64,000 bases of DNA from JAAFIW01 sp031414805 (GCA_031414805.1 JANOQJ010000059.1:42521-106520); one strand, 5' to 3'; counted from the first letter of the stretch, positions 24,250 to 34,377 are shown. The notes: generated by a model not told the origin, from the letters alone. Translations and numbers: made by a program.

Positions 24250-27200
24250 TTGTGTGAATTCAAGGAGGAGACAACCAGCAACGCCTTGTTGTCCACCACG
24301 TGTAACGACACCAATTCCACGTCAAACAACCGCGGCACGGTGCAGTTCGACATCAAGGTACCCGCGATTGACTTGCAAACGGCCAAGTCGCGCATCACAC
24401 CGCCCGGCGGCCGCTATGCCGCAGGCGACACGCTGAAATATTTGATTCGTATGCAAAACGTCGGCCCCTCGCGTGCCGAAGAGGTCGTGCTGGCAGATTA
24501 CCTGGGTGTCCCGGCTGGTTTCACGGTGGGCAGCACCACGGCAACCTTGGTCAACAACGCGGCCGCTGACACTGGTTTCGTACTGGACACCGCCAAGACC
24601 AATGCGACGGTCAATTGCAGTATTTCCAGCACGTCGTCACTGCGTTGCGTGCTGAACGGCACGCCCGCGCTCAATTTCCTGGACAACGGACGGGAAGTCA
24701 ACTTCGTGCTGGAAGTGGCCTACATCGGGCCTGCCCCTTCGGCACCCGCCACCTTCCAGAATCAGGTGGTGATTTGCGCCGCAGAGACCGCCGCCACATT
24801 TGAAACCCGTGGCGCGTGCTCCACCGCCACCACCATCGTCACACCAGGTGACAACAACAACACAGCGTCGGCCAACGACACGGTGTTCCCCAAAGTCGAC
24901 CTGGGCATCACCAAAGCCACCGTCACGCCGTCGCCGGTGGTGGCCAACCAGCCTATCCAGTACCGCTTGACGGTGCGCAACGACGGCCCTTCGCCGATCT
25001 CGCAGATTCGTGTGGCGGACGTGTTGCCTGCCGGGCTGGAATACATCACCAGCACGGTTGCGCTGAGCGCCTACGTGACGGGGTCTGGCACCACTGGGGT
25101 CACCCCGGTTTGTACGCCCACCCCTGCAGCCATTACCGCAACCGGGCAGTCGCAAACGCTCAATTGCGTACTTGATGCAGTCGGTGGCCCCTTCGTGGGC
25201 AGCACGTTGGCGGCCAATACCATCAGCGTTTTGGTGACGGTTAAAGCCAAGGTGCCGTTCTTCACGGGTCCCTATTCCACTAACTTGACCAACACCGCCA
25301 GCGTGGCAGTGGGCGTATCCACGACGGGCGACCCGTTGGCTGTTGATTCGAACCCTGCCAACAACACCGCGACCGCGGTCGTTCAGGTGCAGCGCACGTC
25401 CATCGGCGGCCAGGTCTATGAAGACGTGAACCTGAACCGAGAACCCACCGGCGCGGGCGATACGCCACGGCCTAACGTGCCCATCACCCTGACCGGCACC
25501 GATCTCTTCGGCAACTCGGTCACGCTGACCACCACCACGGCCATCAACGGCAGCTACAGCTTTGACCTGCCGCCGGGCACCTATCAAATCTCCAAGGGTG
25601 CTGACCCGTCGGGCCTGGCCGACTTCACGGCCAATGTGCCGACCAAAATTCCATTTGGCACCGCAACCGCGCCCGTTTCCCCCGGCACCCCGGCCACTAC
25701 GGTGGCGGGTACGCCCACCTCGGCCAATCTGATTACTGGCATTCAACTGGCGGCAGGAAACGCCGCTACCGGCTACAACTTTGGTGAGATCAGCGGCAAC
25801 GCCTCGATTGCTGGCCGTGTGTATGTTGACTTCCTGGATGACGGGCTGATCAACGGCCCCGACGTGGGTATTCCCGGCGTCACGGTGACGCTGGCCGGCA
25901 TTGATGCCTTTGGCACCACCATCAACCGAACCACGGTGACCAATGCCACCGGCAACTATTCGTTCCCCGGGTTGTTTGCCGGCACCTATACCGTGACCGA
26001 GCCCAACCAGCCCACCACGGCCAACGGTGCCACGTTGCCCCCGGGCTTTGCAACCACGGTCAATGGCAAAACCACACTGGGTACGGGCGCGCTGGTTCAA
26101 GGCACCACCACGCTGCCAGCGGTGACGCCGTCAGCCATCACGGGTATTCAATTAACCACGACGCTGGCACTCGGCGCCGCCTCGATTAACAACAACTTTG
26201 GCGAGTTGCTGCCCTCCAGCATCTCCGGCAAGGTGTTTTTTGATGTGAACAACAACGGCGTGCAAAACGCACCGGCTGATTTCCCGCTGCCCGGTGTGGT
26301 TCTGCTGCTGACTGGCGTGAACGACCTGGGCCAAGCCGTGAACCTGAGCACGACCACCAGCGCTTCGGGCACGTACTCGTTCACCAACCTGCGTGCGGGC
26401 ACTTACACAGTGGCCGAGCCGAACCAGCCCCCGAACACTGGCAACGGCATCACCACGGCAGGTCCTGCGACAGCTGGCGGTGCAGCTGGCACCGCATCCT
26501 CGGTGGGGGTGACACCGTCGACCATTCAGGGCATCGTCATTTCCCGAGGCGTGGCTTCGATCAACAACGACTTTGCTGAAATCGTCGCACCGCCATCGGC
26601 TGTGGTGCTGGGCAGCATTGCAGGCCGCGTCTGGCTGGACACCAACAACAATGGCTCGATCGATGCGGGCGAGCCCGGCATTGGCGGCGTCACCGTCGTG
26701 CTGACAGGCACCACCGCAGCCGGGGCCACGGTGAGCCTGACCTTGACCACCCGCCCTGACGGCCTGTACGAATTCGTGAACCTGGAGGAAGGCACCTACA
26801 CGGTGACCGAGCCGCAGCAGCCATCGGTTGCCAACGGTGCCAGCTTGCCGGCAGGCATTGCACAAACCTCACCCGGCATCACCACCGTGGGCGTGGGTGC
26901 CCTGTCGCAGGGCACCGCCACACCGCCGAGCGTGCCGGTGTCTGCCATTGGTCCGATCCGCCTGGGCGCAGGTCAGACCTCGTTCAACAACAACTTCGGC
27001 GAGATTCCGGCCTCGGGTTCAACGATCAGTGGCGTGGTGTATCTGGACAACAACGGCAATGGCGTGCGGGATGCGGGCGATACCTCCATCCCCAACGTCA
27101 CCGTCACCCTGTCGGGCATCGACGCAGCGGGCCAGCCGGTGGCGCGCACCCTCGTCACCGACGCCAATGGCCGCTATGAGTTCACGGGCCTGCCAAACGG

Positions 27201-28449
27201 TGTGTACACCGTGACCCAGCCAACCCAGCCGCCCAGCACCGACAACGCCGAAACCAACCCCGGCACCATCAACAACGGCGGCACACCCGGTTCCTCCACG
27301 CCGCGCACCACCGTGCCATCAGCCATTTCCGGCATTCGCATCACCGCACCCGGCACCACCTCACCCGACAACAACTTTGGTGAAATCGGCTTGTCCACCA
27401 TCAGCGGCGCGGTTTACCTGGACAACGACGGCAACGGCGTGTTCGGCCCCGGCGACACCGGCATTCCTGGCGTCACCGTCACCCTGGCGGGTGTGGACGA
27501 CCTGGGTCGCCCGGTCAACCGCACGGTGACCACTGATGCCAATGGCAATTACGAGTTCACCGGCTTGCGTCCCGGCACGTACAGCGTGACCGAGCCCGTA
27601 CAACCGCCTAGCACCGACAACGCCGAAACCAACCCCGGCACCATCAACAACGGCGGCTCCGTGGGCACGGCAACCCCGCGCACCACGCTGCCATCGGCGA
27701 TCAACAACATTCGCATCACCGGGCCAGGCACCGTGTCGCCAGCGAACAATTTTGGTGAAATTCCGTTGTCCACCATCGCCGGCTTTGTCTACCTGGACAA
27801 CAACACCAATGGCGTGCGCGACCCGGCTGATGCGCCCCTTGCGGGCGTGACCGTCACCTTGACCGGTGTGGATGATCTGGGTCGGCCCGTCACCCGCACC
27901 ACGACCACCGACGCCAATGGCCGCTACGAGTTCACCGGTTTGCGTCCGGGTACTTACACGGTGACCGAGCCTACCCAGCCACCGAACACGGCCAATTGGG
28001 AAACCAACCCCGGTGCGGGCAATAACGGCTCTACGCCAGGTACCGCCACTGGGCGCGGTACCGTGCCGTCCGCCATTTCCGGCATCACCATCGTGCGCGG
28101 CGGCACGCTGGTGGACAACAACAATTTCGGCGAAATCGTGCCGTCCACCATCAGTGGTTTTATTTACTTCGACAAAAACGGCAATGGTGTGCGTGACGCA
28201 AGCGACACCCCACTGGTGGGCGTGACCGTCACGTTGACGGGCATCGACGACCTGGGTCGAAGCGTGACCTTCACGACCGTGACCGACGCGAACGGTCGTT
28301 ACGAGTTTCCGGGCTTGCGCCCTGGCACGTACACGGTCACCGAGCCCACGCAGCCCGCTGGAACCGATAACGCCGAAACCAACCCCGGCACTATCAGCAA
28401 CCGCGCCCACGGGCAACCAGACCACCACGTACCACGTGGTGGTTCGTAG
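24250..28449 (+). CDS. DUF11/SdrD-like repeat surface protein, 5'-truncated and frameshifted
   Basis: About 1,399 residues remain. The frame opens at 24196 without ATG or GTG; TTG at 24250 is the only nearby start, and there is no signal peptide, so the 5' end seems lost. The N-terminal part has two DUF11-type domains (YAAGDTLKYLIRMQNVGPSRAEEV; VVANQPIQYRLTVRNDGPSP). Eight SdrD B-like modules follow, each with (S)I(S/A)G.V(Y/F).D.N.NG, a V.V.L.G core, YEF.GL..GTY.V.EP, and NNFGEI. The frame fails after TISN at about 28400: the last 15 residues are nonsense, and the real sequence continues one frame over. These proteins are usually secreted and cell-surface. Probably a pseudogene or a sequencing frameshift. 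Confidence 0.75.
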   Translation: MCEFKEETTSNALLSTTCNDTNSTSNNRGTVQFDIKVPAIDLQTAKSRITPPGGRYAAGDTLKYLIRMQNVGPSRAEEVVLADYLGVPAGFTVGSTTATLVNNAAADTGFVLDTAKTNATVNCSISSTSSLRCVLNGTPALNFLDNGREVNFVLEVAYIGPAPSAPATFQNQVVICAAETAATFETRGACSTATTIVTPGDNNNTASANDTVFPKVDLGITKATVTPSPVVANQPIQYRLTVRNDGPSPISQIRVADVLPAGLEYITSTVALSAYVTGSGTTGVTPVCTPTPAAITATGQSQTLNCVLDAVGGPFVGSTLAANTISVLVTVKAKVPFFTGPYSTNLTNTASVAVGVSTTGDPLAVDSNPANNTATAVVQVQRTSIGGQVYEDVNLNREPTGAGDTPRPNVPITLTGTDLFGNSVTLTTTTAINGSYSFDLPPGTYQISKGADPSGLADFTANVPTKIPFGTATAPVSPGTPATTVAGTPTSANLITGIQLAAGNAATGYNFGEISGNASIAGRVYVDFLDDGLINGPDVGIPGVTVTLAGIDAFGTTINRTTVTNATGNYSFPGLFAGTYTVTEPNQPTTANGATLPPGFATTVNGKTTLGTGALVQGTTTLPAVTPSAITGIQLTTTLALGAASINNNFGELLPSSISGKVFFDVNNNGVQNAPADFPLPGVVLLLTGVNDLGQAVNLSTTTSASGTYSFTNLRAGTYTVAEPNQPPNTGNGITTAGPATAGGAAGTASSVGVTPSTIQGIVISRGVASINNDFAEIVAPPSAVVLGSIAGRVWLDTNNNGSIDAGEPGIGGVTVVLTGTTAAGATVSLTLTTRPDGLYEFVNLEEGTYTVTEPQQPSVANGASLPAGIAQTSPGITTVGVGALSQGTATPPSVPVSAIGPIRLGAGQTSFNNNFGEIPASGSTISGVVYLDNNGNGVRDAGDTSIPNVTVTLSGIDAAGQPVARTLVTDANGRYEFTGLPNGVYTVTQPTQPPSTDNAETNPGTINNGGTPGSSTPRTTVPSAISGIRITAPGTTSPDNNFGEIGLSTISGAVYLDNDGNGVFGPGDTGIPGVTVTLAGVDDLGRPVNRTVTTDANGNYEFTGLRPGTYSVTEPVQPPSTDNAETNPGTINNGGSVGTATPRTTLPSAINNIRITGPGTVSPANNFGEIPLSTIAGFVYLDNNTNGVRDPADAPLAGVTVTLTGVDDLGRPVTRTTTTDANGRYEFTGLRPGTYTVTEPTQPPNTANWETNPGAGNNGSTPGTATGRGTVPSAISGITIVRGGTLVDNNNFGEIVPSTISGFIYFDKNGNGVRDASDTPLVGVTVTLTGIDDLGRSVTFTTVTDANGRYEFPGLRPGTYTVTEPTQPAGTDNAETNPGTISNRAHGQPDHHVPRGGS

Positions 28450-29200
28450 CGGCAGCACACACAACGATGTGTTCAACAACCACATCCCGCTGGATCGCCT
28501 GGATCCAGGTGTCCTGCGCATTGTCAAAACGGGTTCCGTGCGTTCCATCGAGCTGGGCGACACCATGGAATACACCATCGGGGTCACCAAGTGGAACGGC
28601 GTGCAACTGACCACCGTGCGGGCCATCGACACGCTGCCCGCAGGCTTCCGCTACATCCCGGGCACCTTCCGCATCAATGGCATCGTGCAACCCAATCCTG
28701 CGGGTGGCATTGGCCCGGTGCTGACCTTTGCGCTACCCAACATGGTGGCGGGCCAAACTGTGAACTTCACCTACCGCGTGCGGGTGGGTGTGGGTGCGCA
28801 GGAGGGAGACGGCGTCAACCGCGTGCGTGCCACCGGACAGGCCGGGCCGTTTGCGACGGCGTCGAACATCGCCGAATACCGGGTACGGGTCGACGGTGGC
28901 GTGTTCACCAACGAAGCCTGCGTGATTGGCAAGGTCTATGTGGATTGCAACAGCAACCACATGCAGGACAACGAAGAGGTCGGAATTCCCGGCGTGCGCC
29001 TGTACTTTGACGACGGCACCTTCATGGTCTCCGACGTCGAAGGCAAGTACTCGGTCTGTGGCCGCCAGCCACGCACCTACACGCTCAAGGTCGATCAGTC
29101 CACGCTGCCACGCGGCTGCTCGAGCAGTATCCATAAGGGCTACAACGCTATTTGCCCTGATGGCGAGCTTGATGCCCTCGGTTCACGCGCAACTGCCTGA
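28436..29200 (+). pseudogene. Second fragment of the DUF11/SdrD-like protein
   Basis: Reading continues from about 28405 in this frame (APTGNQTTTYHVVVRSGST...), directly extending the upstream gene after the frameshift. An ATG exists at 28436. It encodes a DUF11-like domain (KTGSVRSIELGDTMEYTIGV) and a ninth SdrD-like module (GKVYVDCNSNHMQDNEEVGIPGV). True coding ends at LPRG near 29112, where a dispersed repeat begins. The remaining residues to 29200 look like repeat and shadow sequence. The joined gene would read through to the barrel protein if the second break were repaired. Confidence 0.65.
29113..29142 (+). repeat. Dispersed repeat at the reading-frame switch, copy 6
   Basis: GCTGCTCGAGCAGTATCCATAAGGGCT matches the family with one T-to-C change in the core. 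That change turns the TGA that would stop the downstream frame into CGA. It lies between the last sensible residue of the SdrD-like protein and the signal-peptide-like start of the barrel protein. Confidence 0.75.
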
Positions 29201-32200
29201 CGCAGGGCGTTTTGACAGCTTCAGCAAAGACCCGGCCACCCGCACCACGGGCACGAACCTGCCATCGGACAAACCGTCCGTGTTCCAGGGCCGCTCGGGC
29301 ACCGCCGACTACAGCGCCAACCGTCGCATCGGCGGCATCGTGGTCGAGGTTGCGCAAAACGGCTTGCCAGCCGACGGTCAAACCGCCAACAAAATCGTCG
29401 TGAAGCTGCTCGATGCCAAGGGCGCACCGCTCACCGGCGAAGCCCTGGTCACGATTGAGATCACTGGCGGGCGCGTGCTGCTGCCCGGTGCCCGCACGGA
29501 CGAATATGGCCCGGATCGCAAAGACGTTGACGCCGTGATACCCGGCGTGCAGCTGCTGGTCAAAGACGGCATGGCCGAGTTTGTGCTGCTGGCGCCCTCC
29601 GAGCCCAAAGACGTGCGCATTCGCGTCTCGGGCGGTGAGCACGAGGCCAGCGGCGTGGTCAGCTACTTGCCCGATCTGCGTGACTGGGTGGCTGCCGGCG
29701 TGATCGACGGCATCATCAACTTCAAAAAGTCCAGCGCCAGCTCGTTCCTCCAAGCTCGGCCTGAAGACGGTTTTGAGCGTGAAATGCGCCACTGGCAAAA
29801 CTCTTTTGCCAATGGCAAAAACTCGGCAGGCGTGCGCACCTCGTTCTTCCTGAAAGGCAAGATCAGCGGTGAGTACCTGCTGACCGCTGCCTACGACTCC
29901 GACAAGGAAACCCGCCGCAAACTGGCCGAAACCGTGCGGCCCGAAGAGTTCTACCCCGTGTATGGCGATTCCGCCCTGCGCGGCAGTGACGTGCGCTCCG
30001 CCTCCCGCCTGTTTGTGCGGGTAGACAACGGCAAAAGCTATGGCTTGTTTGGTGACTTCAGCACCGCGACCGAAGCACCTTCGTTCATCTCCGGCACAGG
30101 CCCAGGCTTGAGGCTGCGCGACCTGGGTGCTTACAACCGCAACTTGACCGGTCTGAAATGGCACTACGAAACCACGTCGATGGCGCTCAACGCCTTTGCC
30201 GCGCGCGACAACCTCAAGCAGATCATTGACGAGTTCCAGGGCCAGGGCGTCTCCGGCCCCTACGCCCTATCCAACAGCGGCGCCTTGATTGGCACCGAGC
30301 GGGTGGAGCTGATCGTGCGCGACCGCAACCAGCGCAGCGTGATTCTGAGCACCACGCTCATGGCACCGCTGGCTGACTATTCGTTCGAGCCTTTCTCGGG
30401 CCGCTTGCTGTTCAAGCAGCCCGTGCCCGCGTTTGACTCGAACCTGAACCCCATTTTTGTGCGCGTGACCTACGAACTGGAGCAAGACGGCCCCTCGTTC
30501 TGGCTCGCGGGTGTTGATGGTCAGGCCAAGGTGTCCGACAGCGTGGAGGTTGGCGGCGCTTACGTCAAAGACAGCAACCCACTCGCCAAATACAGCCTGG
30601 CCAGCGCCAACGTGGGTGTGCGCCTGGGCCCCAAAACCATGTTTGCCGCGGAAATCGCGTCCAGCCGGGGCGATGTGAACAGTACCACCAGCAACGTCAA
30701 CACCACGCCCGGCGTGGTGGGTCGCAGTGGCATCGTCAGCGGACGTGCCGCGCGCGCCGAGATTCGCCACGAAGGCATCGACTGGTCGTTGCGCGCCCAC
30801 GCGGGCCGCAGTGACACCGACTTCATCAACCCGGCCGCCAGCCTGAATGGTGGCCGCTCGGAAGCCGGCGTGAAGGCCGATTACCAGTTGAGCGAACCCC
30901 TGGCCTTGTACGGCCAGTTGCTGCGCAGCGAAGACCGCGCGGCCACCGCCAAGCGCACCGCAGGCGATGTCGGTTTGCGGTTCAAGTTCTCCGACGCTTT
31001 GGAGCTGGATGTCGGCTTGCGCAGCGTGCGTGAAAGCCGCGCCAACCCCGACGCCGCACCCGTGATTGGCACCGGTCTGGGCGTGGGCAGCAGCACCGTG
31101 GGCGGCGGCTTCTTTGGCATCGGCAACAACACGGGCAACAACGGCATCATCAACAACGGCGGCTTTACCAACACCAGCAGCGGCGCAGCACCTGTCAATG
31201 CCAACACGGTACGCGTGGGCCTCAAGTGGAAGCCATCAGCCAGCTGGGCTTTGTTGGGCGAGATTGAAACCGACGTGTCGGGTGCCGACAAACGCCGCTT
31301 TGCTCTGGGCGCTGACTACCAGCTCACCGAGCGCTCCAAGCTGTACGCCCGCTACGAACGGCAAAACGCGTTGGCCTCGGTGCTGTCGGCCAACCCCGCC
31401 GACAAGAGCAGTGCCTTTATCTTCGGTGTGTCCAGCAGTTTCCTGGCCAACACCGAGGTGTTCACCGAGTACCGCCTGCGCGATGCCATCAGTGGGCAGG
31501 ACGCTGCGGCCAAAGACCTGCAACTGGCCTCTGGCATCCAGCGCGTCATCAATGTGTCACCCGGCTTGCGCTACACCGTCAATGTTGAGCATCTGAAAGT
31601 TCTCACCGGCAGCAGCCGTGCCGCCCTGGCCGTGGCCGGTGGCGTGGACTACACGGCCGACGAGATGTGGAAGCTCGGCGGCAAGCTGGAATACCGCCGC
31701 GTCGCCGACGATGCCACCACACCTGGCAATGACCGACAAGACAGCTGGCTGTCCACCGTCAGTGTGGCCCGCAAACTCGACCGCGACTGGACAGGCCTGG
31801 TGCGCAACTACCTGCTGTTCAGCGACGACAAATCCCTGCCCAGCAGCCGCACGCAAGACCGCCTGCAAATTGGTGCGGCCTACCGCCCGGTGGACAGCAA
31901 CCGCTTTGATGCGCTGGTCAAGCTCGAATACAAGCTGGATCGCAATGGCGAGTTGGCCACCGGCCCCGAGCGCACCCGCACCACCATAGGCAGCCTGCAC
32001 GCCAATTACCACCCGTCCCGCGCCTGGTGGCTGGGTGGCCGTGTGGCCGCCAAGAGCCAGAAAGACCCGTACGGCAGCTACACCGCCTACCTGGTCGGCG
32101 GCCGTGCCACCTGGGACTTTGCCGAAAGCTGGGATGCCTCGCTGCTGCTGTCGCGCAAGTGGAGCCCCAATGGTTCCAGCCGCCAGTGGGCGCAAGGCAT

Positions 32201-32405
32201 TGAAATTGGTTATGCCTTGCAGCAAAACCTGTGGCTGTCGGTGGGTGCCAACTGGACGGGCTTCTCGGATCAGGAGCTGGCCGGTGCCGACTACACCAAC
32301 CGCGGTGTCTACATTCGCCTGCGCTTCAAGTTTGACGAAGACCTGTTCCGTGGCAGCGACGCCCGCTCCAACCGTTCCAGCGCCCGCGACGGCCAAACCC
32401 CTTGA
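29160..32405 (+). CDS. Large outer-membrane beta-barrel-like protein with Big1-like domain
   Basis: From ATG 29160 the product is 1,081 residues; the same frame is open further upstream. MASLMPSVHA-Q resembles the end of a signal peptide whose start may be missing (RATTLFALMASLMPSVHA). Residues about 45-150 resemble a bacterial Ig-like/invasin domain (GGIVVEVAQNGLPADGQTANKIVVKLLDAKG). The rest is rich in alternating hydrophobic strands with aromatic ends, as in outer-membrane barrels, finishing in RGVYIRLRFKFDEDLF. It may export or anchor the SdrD-like protein, or be its C-terminal part in relatives. The OmpA-family gene lies 49 bp downstream. I do not know a specific function. Confidence 0.7.
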   Translation: MASLMPSVHAQLPDAGRFDSFSKDPATRTTGTNLPSDKPSVFQGRSGTADYSANRRIGGIVVEVAQNGLPADGQTANKIVVKLLDAKGAPLTGEALVTIEITGGRVLLPGARTDEYGPDRKDVDAVIPGVQLLVKDGMAEFVLLAPSEPKDVRIRVSGGEHEASGVVSYLPDLRDWVAAGVIDGIINFKKSSASSFLQARPEDGFEREMRHWQNSFANGKNSAGVRTSFFLKGKISGEYLLTAAYDSDKETRRKLAETVRPEEFYPVYGDSALRGSDVRSASRLFVRVDNGKSYGLFGDFSTATEAPSFISGTGPGLRLRDLGAYNRNLTGLKWHYETTSMALNAFAARDNLKQIIDEFQGQGVSGPYALSNSGALIGTERVELIVRDRNQRSVILSTTLMAPLADYSFEPFSGRLLFKQPVPAFDSNLNPIFVRVTYELEQDGPSFWLAGVDGQAKVSDSVEVGGAYVKDSNPLAKYSLASANVGVRLGPKTMFAAEIASSRGDVNSTTSNVNTTPGVVGRSGIVSGRAARAEIRHEGIDWSLRAHAGRSDTDFINPAASLNGGRSEAGVKADYQLSEPLALYGQLLRSEDRAATAKRTAGDVGLRFKFSDALELDVGLRSVRESRANPDAAPVIGTGLGVGSSTVGGGFFGIGNNTGNNGIINNGGFTNTSSGAAPVNANTVRVGLKWKPSASWALLGEIETDVSGADKRRFALGADYQLTERSKLYARYERQNALASVLSANPADKSSAFIFGVSSSFLANTEVFTEYRLRDAISGQDAAAKDLQLASGIQRVINVSPGLRYTVNVEHLKVLTGSSRAALAVAGGVDYTADEMWKLGGKLEYRRVADDATTPGNDRQDSWLSTVSVARKLDRDWTGLVRNYLLFSDDKSLPSSRTQDRLQIGAAYRPVDSNRFDALVKLEYKLDRNGELATGPERTRTTIGSLHANYHPSRAWWLGGRVAAKSQKDPYGSYTAYLVGGRATWDFAESWDASLLLSRKWSPNGSSRQWAQGIEIGYALQQNLWLSVGANWTGFSDQELAGADYTNRGVYIRLRFKFDEDLFRGSDARSNRSSARDGQTP

Positions 32406-32454
32406 TCATTCCTGATCGCTCCCTGATTTAACCCTGCTTGAAAGCATCAGCACC

Positions 32455-33564
32455 ATGGCCTCTTTCAAACCCCTTGCCATTCGCCCCTTGACCGCACTGT
32501 GCGGCATCGCGCTGGCCGTATTCAGCGCAGCTGCCGGCTCACAAACCACGGCAGCACCCACGCTCAACCCGCAGGCCGACCGCATCACCGACAAAGCTAT
32601 TCATGCCGACCTGAAAAGCTACGAAGAGCAGCAGTTACGCATCAAGGCCCTGAACGACTCGGGCAAGCACCCGATCTCGGGCTACCCGCTGGCCAAGGCG
32701 CAGTGCTGGCTGGATGTGTCGTTTCACGAGTACACCCGCAACGACCGCAGTGCGTTCCCGCAGGAAGCGCTGGAGCAGTCATGGCATATCACCGAGGCCT
32801 TGTCCGGCCGCCCCGTGGCAGGCAAACCCGATGCCATCGCCCAAACACCCCGCGTGGTCAATGGCGAGTTGTTGCGCCCCGACTTGTGGGACGCGGCCAC
32901 CCAGCTCAAATCACACGCTGGCTTTCGCTGCGTGGCCCAGCGCGTGGCCTGCGCCGAGGTGGAGCTGGCGCATGCCGGCCACGAGTTCAATCAGAAGCAG
33001 TGGCGCCATGCGCAGCCGTACATTCAACTGGCCGAAGACGGCCTGGCCAATGCTGTGCGCGCAGCAGACGCCTGTTTGCCGCCACCTGCCGTCGCCACAA
33101 CGCCGCTGCCTGTGGTGATTCCGGGAACAGTTCCCGTGGTGCCAGCACTTGCCGGCCAGGCGGTATCGGCATTCAGCGCCACCGTGCTGTTCAATTACGA
33201 CAAGCGCGACATCGCCGGTGCCCGTGCTTACACCCTGGCCCAGCTCGACAGCCTGGTCGCCCAAGCCAAATCCGCTGGCGCCACCATTCAGTCGGTGCAA
33301 CTGACTGGCCACGCCGACAAGACCAATGCCACTGGCAAGCCTGACTACAACGACCAGTTGTCCAAAGACCGCGTGATGGCGGTGCGCGACTACCTGGCGG
33401 GTAAAGGCATTGCCGCGAACCTGATGACCACCCGGCATGAGTCCGACAGCAAGCCTGTGGTCATGTGTGAGGGCAAGCAGTTCCGCTCGGTGGTGGACCG
33501 CCAGGAGTGTTTGGTGCCGAACCGACGCGTTGACGTGGTGATCCAGGCCGTACGCAGTCGCTAA
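32455..33564 (+). CDS. OmpA family protein
   Basis: The 369-residue product has a signal peptide (MASFKPLAIRPLTALCGIALAVFSAAAGS). An alpha-helical N-terminal part follows, then a C-terminal OmpA-like peptidoglycan-binding domain (about 235-365): TVLFNYDKRDI, QLTGHADKTNATGKPDYNDQLSKDRVMAVRDYL and PNRRVDVVIQ. The N-domain LDVSFHEYTRNDRSAFPQEAL is shared with proteins that sit downstream of DUF11/SdrD genes in related bacteria, as far as I recall. It probably links the outer membrane to peptidoglycan for the upstream surface protein. Confidence 0.88.
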   Translation: MASFKPLAIRPLTALCGIALAVFSAAAGSQTTAAPTLNPQADRITDKAIHADLKSYEEQQLRIKALNDSGKHPISGYPLAKAQCWLDVSFHEYTRNDRSAFPQEALEQSWHITEALSGRPVAGKPDAIAQTPRVVNGELLRPDLWDAATQLKSHAGFRCVAQRVACAEVELAHAGHEFNQKQWRHAQPYIQLAEDGLANAVRAADACLPPPAVATTPLPVVIPGTVPVVPALAGQAVSAFSATVLFNYDKRDIAGARAYTLAQLDSLVAQAKSAGATIQSVQLTGHADKTNATGKPDYNDQLSKDRVMAVRDYLAGKGIAANLMTTRHESDSKPVVMCEGKQFRSVVDRQECLVPNRRVDVVIQAVRSR

Positions 33565-33584
33565 AAGCGGCAATTTCTAAAGGA

Positions 33585-33626
33585 AATAGCTGCTAGCGCC
33601 TATTCAGAGCGCTCAAGCAGCTATTA
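33585..33626. repeat. Inverted pair of repeat half-units, copy 7
   Basis: ATAGCTGCT near the left end faces GCTCAAGCAGCTAT on the right around a short spacer. The pair could form a stem. It follows the OmpA-family gene and could act as a transcription end. Confidence 0.65.
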
Positions 33627-33669
33627 AAACAAGAGCATTTGTATGCCCTTGAACATGCAGGGCGGAGTC

Positions 33670-34008
33670 CTAGCGGGCTGCCAGGCCCTCATCAAACTCC
33701 TTGCGCGACAGCTTGCCGTCGTTGTTGGCGTCCAGTTGCTCGAAGCGCTGGGCTACCGCCGGGAGTTGATTGGCCTCTTCGCGGCTGAGGTTGCCATCGC
33801 CATCGGCGTCGGCGCGCTTGAAGGCCTCAGCCACTTGGGAAGTGCCAGTTGGCCCCACCGTCGTGCTGGGGGTGCCAGCACCCATGGATTGCGCCTGGAC
33901 GCTTAGCACGGTGCCCAGCGCCAGTCCGGCAAACAGACCCACACTGCGGGCTTCAAAGTTGATCACGCGCAGCGCCTGGCGTAGTTTGGAACGGGATGTT
34001 GAATTCAT
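33670..34008 (-). CDS. Secreted EF-hand calcium-binding protein
   Basis: The 112-residue product starts at ATG 34008 (MNSTSRSKLRQAL) with a hydrophobic export segment about residues 22-40 (VGLFAGLALGTVLSVQA). Two EF-hand loops follow: DADGDGNLSREE and DANNDGKLSRKE, each with the expected Asp/Asn and terminal Glu ligands. It is likely periplasmic or extracellular and calcium-binding. The function is unknown. It sits between the OmpA gene and ahpF on the opposite strand to the former. Confidence 0.85.
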   Translation of the reverse strand: MNSTSRSKLRQALRVINFEARSVGLFAGLALGTVLSVQAQSMGAGTPSTTVGPTGTSQVAEAFKRADADGDGNLSREEANQLPAVAQRFEQLDANNDGKLSRKEFDEGLAAR

Positions 34009-34173
34009 CGGGATGGCCCTTTGAGAGTTGAACGAAGGCCTATTGCAGCGCAGCAAACCCGCTATCGCCAGCGCTTTTGCCTGCTGTTGCCTGAGCCAAC
34101 ATCCCGAATGGGTATGACACGTTTGCTGCCAGCGGGTAACGGGGTGGTTTGGGTGTCGTTGATGCCTTGATTC

Positions 34174-34215
34174 GCTATGGTTTATATAGCTGTTTGAGCA
34201 GTATCGATAAGGGCT
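34174..34215 (+). repeat. Dispersed ATAGCTGCTTGAGCA repeat, copy 8
   Basis: Full unit, with TGTTTGAGCA in the core, in the 369-bp spacer (34009-34377) between the EF-hand gene and ahpF. The spacer also has a perfect CAAGGCC-ACC-GGCCTTG hairpin at 34279-34295 and no gene. Confidence 0.85.
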
Positions 34216-34329
34216 AGTCCCTTGTTTGTTCTTTAAACCGCGCTATTCATTGCGCAGGTGGGTTCGACGCGAAGTAACCAAGGCCACCGGCCTTGATGGG
34301 AAGAAACCTTTCGCACCTGTAGGTCAAAT

Positions 34330-34372
34330 TGCTATTATTTATATAGCTGCTTGGGCAGTATCCGCAAGGGCT
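34330..34372 (+). repeat. Dispersed ATAGCTGCTTGAGCA repeat, copy 9
   Basis: Second full unit in the same spacer, same orientation as copy 8, with TGCTTGGGCA in the core. It ends five bases from the ahpF stop. Confidence 0.85.
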
Positions 34373-34377
34373 ACTGC

